64,000 nt of DNA, from contig NZ_JSFK01000003.1 in NCBI RefSeq assembly GCF_000783395.1, forward strand, positions 135 through 64,134. The letters are read 5' to 3'. Below the pieces are notes generated by a model. That model worked only from the letters and a program-made list of their open reading frames with translations. It had not been told where the DNA came from and did not search any database. A program made the translations under genes and the position numbers. This DNA comes from Pseudomonas chlororaphis. Its GTDB lineage: Bacteria; Pseudomonadota; Gammaproteobacteria; Pseudomonadales; Pseudomonadaceae. Positions 56,710 through 64,000 of this stretch are shown here, one piece after another. Position 1 is the stretch's first letter; every line of letters starts with the position of its first letter.

Positions 56710-57549
56710 TTAGTGGGCCTGACCGTGCCACGGCACCAGTTTGCGCTGCAGGGCACGCAGGCCCATTTCCATGGCGAAGGCGATCAGGGCGATGACCAGA
56801 ATCCCCAGCACCACCACGTCGGTGACGAGGAACTGCGCGGCCGACTGCACCATGAAACCCAGGCCACTGGTGGCAGCAATCAGTTCGGCCGCGACCAGCG
56901 TCGACCAACCTACCCCCAGACCAATGCGCACGCCCGTCAAAATGTCCGGCAACGCGCTCGGCAAAATCACATGACGAATCAGCTGCACGCGAGTCGCGCC
57001 CAGCGACTGCGCCGCACGCAATTTCGCCGGATCAACCGTGCGCACGCCGGTAGCCGTGGCGATGGCAATCGGCGCGAAAATCGCCAGATAAATCAGCAGC
57101 ACTTTCGACAATTCGCCGATGCCGCACCAGATCACGATCAGCGGCAGATAAGCCAGCGGTGGAATAGGGCGGTAGAACTCGATCAGTGGATCAAGCACGC
57201 CACGGGCGATACGGTTGGCACCAATGGCGATGCCCACCGGCACAGCGGTCAAAATCGCAAATCCGAGGCCCAGACCGATGCGGCTCAGGCTCGCGCCCAA
57301 GTGCTGCCACAAGGTCGAATCCATGTAACCGGTAGTCGCCAGCAACCAGCCCTTTTGCAGCACGGCGGACGGTGGCGGCAGGAACAGCGGTTCGATAAGT
57401 CCGGTAGCGGTGACCGCCCACCAGATCGCTAACAAAGCGAATAGCGTCAGCAGGCTGATCCAGCGCGTGCTGAGGCTGCGGCGCACGGGAATTACCGCCG
57501 AAGCGCTGACCGGTTTTACCGCAGCCGAAGAAACGTCGTAACTGCTCAT
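56710..57549 (-). CDS. tauC: Taurine ABC transporter permease TauC
   Basis: A 279-residue permease with about six hydrophobic spans. EAA-type loop [16 protein letters not shown] near residue 183 and [19 protein letters not shown] near 145 are typical of TauC/SsuC. Its ATG overlaps the tauB stop (ATGA). Confidence 0.93.
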   Translation of the reverse strand: MSSYDVSSAAVKPVSASAVIPVRRSLSTRWISLLTLFALLAIWWAVTATGLIEPLFLPPPSAVLQKGWLLATTGYMDSTLWQHLGASLSRIGLGLGFAILTAVPVGIAIGANRIARGVLDPLIEFYRPIPPLAYLPLIVIWCGIGELSKVLLIYLAIFAPIAIATATGVRTVDPAKLRAAQSLGATRVQLIRHVILPSALPDILTGVRIGLGVGWSTLVAAELIAATSGLGFMVQSAAQFLVTDVVVLGILVIALIAFAMEMGLRALQRKLVPWHGQAH

Positions 57550-58340
57550 GCGCGCTCCTGCCGTTGCCCGGCGCTGCGTTGCGAGAACACTTTGCTCAGC
57601 ACGTGTTCGCGGGTTTCGATAAAGCGCGGATCGGATTTGATCGCGCGGGCGGACTCACCGGCGGCGTAACGCTGACCGAAATCCAGATGCAGGCGCTCAA
57701 CGATCTGCCCCGGATTCGGCGCGAGCAGAATCAGGTCAGTGGCGAGGAACACCGCTTCTTCAATGTCATGGGTAATCAGGAAAACCGGCTTGGCGGTGCG
57801 CTGCCAGACTTGCAGCAACAGCTCCTGCATCTGTTCGCGAGTGAACGCATCGAGCGCGCCGAAGGGCTCGTCCATCAGCAATACACGCGGGTCAGCGGCG
57901 AGGGCGCGGGCGAGGCCGACGCGTTGCTTCTGGCCACCGGAGAGTTGCCAGATACGGCGGCTTTCGAAACCGGAAAGATCAACCAGTGCGAGCATTTCGC
58001 GGGCAATCTTTTCGCGTTTGTCTTTGGCGACACCGGCCAGTTCCAGACCGAACGCGACGTTGGCCAACACATCCTGCCAAGGCAGCAAAGCATCGTCCTG
58101 GAACACCACGCCACGTTCGGCGCTCGGGCCTTTGACCGGCACGCCGTCGAGGGTGATGCGCCCGGCGCTCGGTTCAACGAAACCGGCAATCAGGTTCAAC
58201 AGCGAAGTCTTGCCACTGCCGGACGGGCCGAGGGCGACCAGCAATTGCTGAGGCCCCAGGGTCAGAGAAATATCCGCCAGCACCGGTTCGGGGCTGCCCG
58301 GGTACTGTGCGCTGATGCGCTCCAGCTGTAGCAAGGCCAT
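57546..58340 (-). CDS. tauB: Taurine ABC transporter ATPase TauB
   Basis: A 264-residue ATPase: Walker [10 protein letters not shown] near residue 38, [15 protein letters not shown] (the LLPW motif is typical of TauB/SsuB), signature LSGGQKQR near 138, Walker [13 protein letters not shown] near 158, ITHDIEEA. Overlaps tauC by four bases; 16 bases after tauA. Confidence 0.94.
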   Translation of the reverse strand: MALLQLERISAQYPGSPEPVLADISLTLGPQQLLVALGPSGSGKTSLLNLIAGFVEPSAGRITLDGVPVKGPSAERGVVFQDDALLPWQDVLANVAFGLELAGVAKDKREKIAREMLALVDLSGFESRRIWQLSGGQKQRVGLARALAADPRVLLMDEPFGALDAFTREQMQELLLQVWQRTAKPVFLITHDIEEAVFLATDLILLAPNPGQIVERLHLDFGQRYAAGESARAIKSDPRFIETREHVLSKVFSQRSAGQRQERA

Positions 58341-58356
58341 CGCGGTTAACTCCCGA

Positions 58357-59334
58357 TCAGTTGGTGATGAATTTGGCGCTGACGTACGGCGCGTAGTCCG
58401 GCAGAACGGCTTCGACCTTGCCTTGCTCCTTGAGGAACACAGCGGTGTCGGTGATGGCTTTGGTGGTCGGCGCGCCGAGGGTGACGACCTGATCAGCCGC
58501 GAGCGGGTAGACGTTGCCTTGCAGCAGCAATGGGATGTCGCTGGCCTTGGCGCCAGAGAGTTTCACCAGTTTGTCGACGTTGGCTTGATCGGCGAGCCAG
58601 GCTTTAGGGTCTTTGCGGTAGTCGGCGTAGGCGTCGAGGGTGACCTTGGCGAACGCGGTGACGATTTCCGGGTGCTTCTCGGCGAAGTCTTTGCGCACGA
58701 TCCACGCATCGAAGGTCGGTGCACCGAACTTGGCCAGCTCGCCGGAGGTGATCAGCACTTTGCCGTTTTCCTTGGCTACGCCCAGCGCCGGATCCCACAC
58801 GTAAGTGGCGTCGATGTCACCGCGTTTCCATGCGGCAATGATCGCTGGCGGCGCGAGGTTGAGCACGGTGACTTTCGATGGGTCGATGTTCCAGTGTTTC
58901 AGCGCGGCGAGCAGGCTGTAGTGACCGGTGGACACGAACGGCACGGCGATTTTCTTGCCGATCAGATCCTGCGGGGTCTTGATACCGGAACCATCGCGGG
59001 CGACCAGTGCTTCAGCGGCGCCGATCTGAGTTGCGATGAGGAAGGTTTCGACCGGGACTTTGCGCGTGATCGCGGCGGTGAGCGGGCTCGAACCGAGGTA
59101 GCCGATCTGCACGTCACCGGAGGCGATGGCGGCGATGATGTCGGCGCCGTTGTCGAACTTGCGCCAGGCAATGTCGGCTTTGGTGGCTTTTTCGTAAGCG
59201 CCGTCAGCCTGAGCGACTTTCGCCGGGTCAACGGTGGTTTGGTAGGCGACGGTGAGGTCGGCGGCCTGAGCCAGAAAACTCGCGGCAGCCAGGGAGGCTA
59301 CGGCGAGCAGGCGAAGCGGGAAATTCAGTTTCAT
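58357..59334 (-). CDS. tauA: Taurine-binding periplasmic protein TauA
   Basis: A 325-residue binding protein with signal peptide ending at about residue 24 (FLAQAADL). [20 protein letters not shown] and [19 protein letters not shown] are hallmark TauA segments. GGAG lies seven bases before the ATG. Only the initiator Met and no Cys. First gene of tauABC with tauD following. An AT-rich sulfur-type box lies 67 bases upstream. Confidence 0.95.
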   Translation of the reverse strand: MKLNFPLRLLAVASLAAASFLAQAADLTVAYQTTVDPAKVAQADGAYEKATKADIAWRKFDNGADIIAAIASGDVQIGYLGSSPLTAAITRKVPVETFLIATQIGAAEALVARDGSGIKTPQDLIGKKIAVPFVSTGHYSLLAALKHWNIDPSKVTVLNLAPPAIIAAWKRGDIDATYVWDPALGVAKENGKVLITSGELAKFGAPTFDAWIVRKDFAEKHPEIVTAFAKVTLDAYADYRKDPKAWLADQANVDKLVKLSGAKASDIPLLLQGNVYPLAADQVVTLGAPTTKAITDTAVFLKEQGKVEAVLPDYAPYVSAKFITN

Positions 59335-59400
59335 TGAAGAGCTCCATATCAGGCGACCGAGCGTCGGCGTGAAAGGAGACTAAATGATCTAAGAATCGGT

Positions 59401-59422
59401 AAATAAATAACTTTTTAGAATG
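59401..59422. promoter_or_regulatory. Sulfur-type AT-rich box upstream of tauA
   Basis: AAATAAATAACTTTTTAG followed by AATG on the plus strand. Matches the box at 12.97 kb over AAATAAATAACTT. Candidate site for CysB or the sulfur-starvation promoter. Confidence 0.5.
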
Positions 59423-59498
59423 AGCTTATGAGCGGAAAAATCTAAGAGCGGGGGAGTTTGTGGGCGTTTCGGATTTATTCGTTCGACGTTAGATCTTT

Positions 59499-59776
59499 GC
59501 CCCCTCACCCCAGCCCTCTCCCCCAAGGGGGCGAGGGGGAAAGGGAGCCGATCTCTGTGCTTTTCAAGGCCTGAGTTCGGCTCGGTATTTCAGGTCGGCG
59601 TACTTCGCATCAGCAACCCGGTCAGTCCCCTCTCCCCCAGGGGGGCGAGGGGAAAGGGAGCCGATCTCTGTGCTTTTCGAGCCTGAGTTCGACTCGGTAT
59701 TTCAGGTCGGCGTAACTTTCATGAGCACCTAAATCAGTCCCCTCTCCCTCCGGGAGAGGGTTAGGGTGAGGGGCTC
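59499..59776. repeat. Double family E repeat
   Basis: About 280 bases with two partial units: the block from AGGGAGCCGATCTCTGTGC to TTTCAGGTCGGCGTA occurs twice. Between the tauA promoter and the gshA 3' end. Confidence 0.85.
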
Positions 59777-59777
59777 T

Positions 59778-61361
59778 TCAGTTGCTGATCGCCAAAATAC
59801 TCGCCTGATACGACCCGACAAACACATCAAAATCCCCCACCTCGTTCTGCTCCAGCTCAGCCTGCGCAGCCAGAGAAGTACGCGCCAGCTCCTCAAACTT
59901 CGCCTGCTCATCCGCCGCCAACGGCTCGCTACGGAAAAACTCCGCATGCGCCTGGCTCTGACGCAACGAGAACTGCGCAAAGCTTTCCTTGTGCTCAGCC
60001 ATCGCCGCCAGCACCTGCGCAGAAGGCGTCAGAGACGGATCGCTGACCTTGGCCAGTTGCGCATCCAGCGCCTTGCTGTGCGCATCGCCGCCATGGCTCT
60101 GATCCAGCAACGCCGCCAGCGGGGCGATTTGTTCCAGCAGTTCGGCAGCCCAGGTCTTCATCTCGACAGACTCACCGTCACGCTGCAACTCTAGGCCCGG
60201 GCGGCGACCTTCCTTGACCACGCTGAGGAAGTTCGACGTGGCGTTGCCGCACGAGGTATTGGTCAGCAGCGGGCTATCGTTCAGCGCGCAGAACAGCAGG
60301 AACGCGTCGAGGAAGCGCGACTCTGTGAGGTCGATGCCCATTGGCAGGAACGGGTTGATGTCCAGACAACGTACTTCAACGTACTGAATGCCACGGGCGA
60401 CCAGCGCTTGAATCGGCCGTTCGCCGGTATAGGTCACGCGTTTCGGGCGGATGTTGGAGTAGTACTCGTTTTCGATCTGCAGGATGTTGGTGTTGAGCTG
60501 CACCCACTCGCCATCCTTGTGTGTGCCGACTTCAACGTACGGTGCGTACGGCGTGGCCACGGCTTTGCGCAGGCTGTCGGTGTAGCTCGCCAGATCGTTG
60601 TAGCACGGCGTCAGACCGGCCTGGGCGTTGCTCTGGTAACCGAGGTCGCTCATGCGCAGGCTGGTGGCGTACGGCAGATACAGGGTGTCGGGATCGAGCT
60701 GTTCCAGCTGATGCGAACGACCACGCAGGAATCCGGCGTCCAGCGCTGGCGACGCACCGAACAGGTACATCAGCAGCCAGCTGTAGCGGCGGAAATTACG
60801 GATCAGCGCGATGTAGGAGAACGACTGAAAGTCGCGATCCGTGCCGACAAAACCTTCGGTTTCACGCAGCAACGGCCAGAGCTTTTCCGGCAGAGAGAAG
60901 TTGTAGTGAATCCCGGCAATGCACTGCATGGTCTTGCCGTACCGCAGGGCCAGGCCCTTGCGATAGACGTACTTGAGCTGACCGATGTTGGAGGTGCCGT
61001 AATAGGCGATCGGGATATCTTCCTCGGCCGGCAACGGGCACGGCATCGATGGACTCCACAGGTACTCGTTGCCGAGTTTGCTGTAGGCAAAACGGTGGAT
61101 CTTGTCCAGGCTCGCCAGTGTGTCGGCCGGATCCGGCAGGGCGGGCGTGATGAATTCCAGCAGCGACTCGGAGTAGTCGGTGGTGATCTGTTCGTTGGTC
61201 AGCGCGGAACCCAAGGCTTCGGGGTGCGGCGTTTGCGCCAGGCGACCTTCGCTGGTCACGCGCAGGCATTCACGTTCGATACCGTGCAGGCACTGCTCGA
61301 GCAGAGAGAGGTTAGCGCGCTCGCCGAGCAGAGCCAGGCGGCGGTTGAGAAGTTCGCTCAA
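59778..61361 (-). CDS. gshA: Glutamate-cysteine ligase GshA
   Basis: 527 residues from a TTG at 61361 with AAGGA seven bases upstream, giving the family start [18 protein letters not shown]; a GTG at 61376 would overlap that site. First enzyme of glutathione synthesis: glutamate plus cysteine plus ATP gives gamma-glutamylcysteine. E. coli-type GshA motifs: GIERECLRV near residue 28, [14 protein letters not shown] near 60, [11 protein letters not shown] near 143. It consumes the cysteine that the neighbouring systems supply, but Met and Cys content is ordinary, so it is a housekeeping gene. Confidence 0.95.
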   Translation of the reverse strand: MSELLNRRLALLGERANLSLLEQCLHGIERECLRVTSEGRLAQTPHPEALGSALTNEQITTDYSESLLEFITPALPDPADTLASLDKIHRFAYSKLGNEYLWSPSMPCPLPAEEDIPIAYYGTSNIGQLKYVYRKGLALRYGKTMQCIAGIHYNFSLPEKLWPLLRETEGFVGTDRDFQSFSYIALIRNFRRYSWLLMYLFGASPALDAGFLRGRSHQLEQLDPDTLYLPYATSLRMSDLGYQSNAQAGLTPCYNDLASYTDSLRKAVATPYAPYVEVGTHKDGEWVQLNTNILQIENEYYSNIRPKRVTYTGERPIQALVARGIQYVEVRCLDINPFLPMGIDLTESRFLDAFLLFCALNDSPLLTNTSCGNATSNFLSVVKEGRRPGLELQRDGESVEMKTWAAELLEQIAPLAALLDQSHGGDAHSKALDAQLAKVSDPSLTPSAQVLAAMAEHKESFAQFSLRQSQAHAEFFRSEPLAADEQAKFEELARTSLAAQAELEQNEVGDFDVFVGSYQASILAISN

Positions 61362-61498
61362 TTTGGATTCCTTCACGCGTCAGTCGCCCCAATATGGGGG
61401 TGGGCAGGACGGTCTACAAGGGTGAAGTTGAAACTGGCGTTTTCGCCTGGTTTTGTAGCGGCAGGCCATTTGCCGGTCGGTCAGGAACTGCACAATCC

Positions 61499-61592
61499 CT
61501 GTGGGAGCGAGCTTGCTCGCGAAGAGGGTTTATCAGCCAACATTTCGGTTGCCTGACACACCGCCTTCGCGAGCAAGCTCGCTCCCACAAGG
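61499..61592. repeat. Inverted pair of REP-like palindromes, family A variant
   Basis: GGGAGCGAGCTTGCTCGCGA and its opposite copy around a 45-base centre, between gshA's start and the thioesterase's end. Confidence 0.88.
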
Positions 61593-61631
61593 TTCGTTGC
61601 GCCGAAATTAACTCAAAATGATGACCGGTAG

Positions 61632-62015
61632 CTACAGGACAGCGAACGTGCCTTGCGCTTTTGCGACCAGTTTGTCGCCCTGCATCACGTCGGCCTCGAC
61701 CACCAACGTGCGCCGGCCCGGGTGAATCACCCGCGCCGTGCACAGCACCTCGCCGTCGGAAACGGCGCGGATATAGTTGATCTTGCACTCGATGGTCGCG
61801 CTCTGCTGATCGAAGCCGTGGGTGCTGGAACAGGCCAGCCCCATGGCGATGTCGACCAGACTGAACAGCGCGCCGCCGTGCAATTTGCCGCCGCGATTGC
61901 GCAGTTCCGGTTCCAGCACCAGGGCGACTTGCGCCACCCCGGTTTCCAGGCTGTGCAGGCGGCAGCCCAACAGCTTGAAAAACGCGCTCTCGACGAGCCC
62001 GGCCGGAATTTCCAT
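61632..62015 (-). CDS. PaaI-family hotdog thioesterase
   Basis: 127 residues. The PaaI/hotdog signature NRGGKLHGGALFSLVDIAMG is at residues ~41-60, with the catalytic Asp in LVDIAMG and the HGG substrate loop. It hydrolyses an acyl-CoA thioester, substrate unknown. Its start overlaps the tex stop by one base (TGATG), so it is translated from the tex message. Confidence 0.9.
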   Translation of the reverse strand: MEIPAGLVESAFFKLLGCRLHSLETGVAQVALVLEPELRNRGGKLHGGALFSLVDIAMGLACSSTHGFDQQSATIECKINYIRAVSDGEVLCTARVIHPGRRTLVVEADVMQGDKLVAKAQGTFAVL

Positions 62016-64000
62016 CAGCGTTTCTTCAACTGCTTGGCATTGGCGAACAGCGAGGCCATCGCGTTGTTCACTGGCGCTGCGGTCGCGGTTTCCTTGCGTG
62101 GCGCGTTGTTCGAAGGCTGGCGTTGCGCCGAGCCCGGACGCGAGCCACGGGCACCGTCGATTTTCTCGCCCGGGGTGTCGCCCATGCGCATCGACAGGCC
62201 AACGCGTTTGCGCGGAATGTCGACTTCCATGACCTTCACTTTCACCACGTCACCGGCCTTCACCGCTTCACGCGGATCCTTGATGAATTTCTCCGACAGC
62301 GCCGAGATGTGCACCAGGCCGTCCTGATGCACGCCGATGTCGACGAATGCGCCGAACGCGGTCACGTTGGTCACCACGCCTTCGAGGATCATCCCCAGTT
62401 GCAGGTCTTTCAGATCTTCGACGCCTTCCTGGAACTCGGCCGTCTTGAACTCCGGACGCGGGTCGCGGCCCGGTTTTTCCAGTTCCTGGATGATGTCGGT
62501 GACGGTTGGCAGACCGAACGTCTCGTCGGTGAATTTTTTCGGATCCAGACGCTTGAGGAACCCGGCATCGCCGATCAGCGAACGGATATCACGGTCGGTT
62601 TCAGCGGCAATGCGCTGCACCAGCGGATAGGCTTCCGGGTGCACCGCCGACGAATCCAGCGGATTGTCGCCGTTCATCACGCGCAAGAAACCCGCGGCCT
62701 GTTCGAAGGTTTTTTCGCCCAGACGTGCGACTTTCTTCAGCGCTGCACGGGTTTTGAACGCGCCGTGCTCGTCGCGGTGCGCGACGATGTTTTGCGCCAG
62801 TGTCGCGTTGAGGCCAGAGATACGGGCCAGCAACGCCACTGAAGCGGTGTTCACATCAACGCCGACGGCGTTCACGCAATCCTCGACCACAGCGTCCAGA
62901 CCACGCGCCAGTTTCAGCTGTGAAACGTCATGCTGGTACTGGCCGACACCGATGGATTTCGGATCGATTTTCACCAGTTCAGCCAGTGGATCCTGCAGAC
63001 GGCGGGCGATGGACACCGCGCCACGGATCGACACGTCCAGATCCGGGAATTCCTTGGCTGCCAGTTCCGACGCCGAGTAAACGGATGCGCCGGCTTCGGA
63101 GACCATGACCTTGGTCATTTTCATCGCTGGGTATTTTTTGATCAGCTCGATCGCCAGTTTATCGGTCTCGCGGCTGGCGGTGCCGTTGCCGATGGCGATC
63201 AGGTCAACCGAATGCTTGGCGCACAGCGCGGCCAGAATGGCGATGGTCTGATCCCACTTGTTGTGCGGCACGTGCGGGTAAACCGTGGCGTGATCAAGCA
63301 GTTTGCCAGTCGAGTCGACCACGGCCACTTTGCAACCGGTACGCAGGCCCGGGTCGAGACCCAGAGTCGCACGCGGGCCGGCCGGGGCAGCCAGCAGCAA
63401 GTCGTGCAGGTTGTGGGCGAACACGTTGATCGCTTCGGTTTCGGCGCCGTCACGCAACTCGCCGAGCAGGTCGGTTTCCAGGTGCGTGTAGAGCTTGACC
63501 TTCCACGTCCAGCGCACCACTTCGCCAAGCCATTTGTCGGCCGGGCGGTTCTGGTTCTGAATGTTGAATTGCTGGCCGATCATGCCTTCGCACGGGTGCA
63601 TGGTGCCCGGCAGTTCGTCGCCGACCTTCAGCGCGGAGCTGAGGATGCCTTCGTTGCGGCCACGGAAAATCGCCAGCGCGCGGTGCGACGGCATGCTTTT
63701 CAGTGGTTCGTCGTGTTCGAAGTAATCGCGGAACTTGGCGCCTTCTTCTTCCTTGCCAGCGATGACGCGGGCACTGATGGTCGCTTCTTGCTTCAAGTAG
63801 TTACGCAGTTTTTCCAGCAGGCTGGCGTCTTCGGCGAAACGTTCCATCAGGATGTATTTCGCGCCTTCCAGCGCAGCCTTCACGTCGGCCACGCCTTTTT
63901 CGGCATCGACGAAGCGTGCAGCTTCGGTTTCCGGTGTCAGATTCGGGTCGTTGAACAGGCCGTCGGCCAGGTCGCCGAGGCCGGCTTCCAGGGCGATCTG
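62015..64000 (-). CDS. tex: Tex transcription accessory / RNA-binding protein (5' end outside window)
   Basis: The last ~660 residues of Tex; the frame stays open to the window edge, so the true start lies beyond it and the GTG at 63892 is internal. Visible: YqgF-like RNase-H-fold domain starting [18 protein letters not shown], helix-hairpin-helix region [20 protein letters not shown], and a C-terminal S1 RNA-binding domain [21 protein letters not shown] basic low-complexity tail follows. Tex is a conserved nucleic-acid-binding factor affecting transcription and termination. Followed by the thioesterase gene with one-base overlap. Confidence 0.95.
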   Translation of the reverse strand, partial: QIALEAGLGDLADGLFNDPNLTPETEAARFVDAEKGVADVKAALEGAKYILMERFAEDASLLEKLRNYLKQEATISARVIAGKEEEGAKFRDYFEHDEPLKSMPSHRALAIFRGRNEGILSSALKVGDELPGTMHPCEGMIGQQFNIQNQNRPADKWLGEVVRWTWKVKLYTHLETDLLGELRDGAETEAINVFAHNLHDLLLAAPAGPRATLGLDPGLRTGCKVAVVDSTGKLLDHATVYPHVPHNKWDQTIAILAALCAKHSVDLIAIGNGTASRETDKLAIELIKKYPAMKMTKVMVSEAGASVYSASELAAKEFPDLDVSIRGAVSIARRLQDPLAELVKIDPKSIGVGQYQHDVSQLKLARGLDAVVEDCVNAVGVDVNTASVALLARISGLNATLAQNIVAHRDEHGAFKTRAALKKVARLGEKTFEQAAGFLRVMNGDNPLDSSAVHPEAYPLVQRIAAETDRDIRSLIGDAGFLKRLDPKKFTDETFGLPTVTDIIQELEKPGRDPRPEFKTAEFQEGVEDLKDLQLGMILEGVVTNVTAFGAFVDIGVHQDGLVHISALSEKFIKDPREAVKAGDVVKVKVMEVDIPRKRVGLSMRMGDTPGEKIDGARGSRPGSAQRQPSNNAPRKETATAAPVNNAMASLFANAKQLKKR

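Overview
The window looks like chromosome from a fluorescent pseudomonad (Pseudomonas fluorescens complex). The enzymes match known Pseudomonas families down to catalytic residue numbers (AtsA Cys51; AtsK His108/Asp110/His264). The intergenic gaps carry several families of short palindromic repeats of the kind common in that group. No tRNA, rRNA, prophage, insertion sequence or CRISPR array was seen.

The dominant theme is sulfur scavenging. Left part (2.4-19.6 kb), sulfate esters: atsB-atsC-atsA (minus) diverge from atsR; a LysR regulator diverges from atsK; then come a phosphonate-monoester-hydrolase-like sulfatase, a second paralogous LysR gene, a TonB-dependent receptor, a periplasmic arylsulfotransferase-like protein, a small possibly avidin-like protein, and tonB-exbB-exbD. 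Middle part (20-26 kb): an RBBP9-type hydrolase, a short sigma54 activator with a degenerate GAFTGA loop, an orphan MetQ, and a four-gene polar amino acid type ABC importer. The run is interrupted (26.5-34 kb) by an AAA ATPase, an RND pump with two adaptor proteins, and a methyltransferase.

Sulfur functions resume at 34-46.8 kb: metQNI-type importer, a DszA/NtaA-like flavin monooxygenase and two SfnB-type oxidoreductases in one direction; an orphan Ig-like protein; then tcyJ-tcyL-tcyN, dcyD and epsC (cystine uptake, D-cysteine desulfhydrase, serine acetyltransferase). After betT and a LacI-type regulator, 50.8-55.5 kb carries a second TonB receptor, a second flavin monooxygenase and an aldo/keto reductase, followed by tauD and tauABC. 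The right end returns to housekeeping: gshA, a PaaI-like thioesterase and the 3' part of tex, which runs off the window.

Working model: outer-membrane receptors powered by a local TonB-ExbBD import organosulfur compounds; ABC importers move them inside; sulfatases, 2-oxoglutarate dioxygenases and FMNH2-dependent oxygenases release sulfate or sulfite; cystine uptake, dcyD, epsC and gshA connect to cysteine and glutathione. Three unifying signals stand out: a repeated TGCATTY-N21-WAATGCAT dyad in front of sulfate-ester genes, a recurring AT-rich box in front of most sulfur operons, and near-complete absence of Met and Cys from the abundant scavenging proteins, including the avidin-like orphan.
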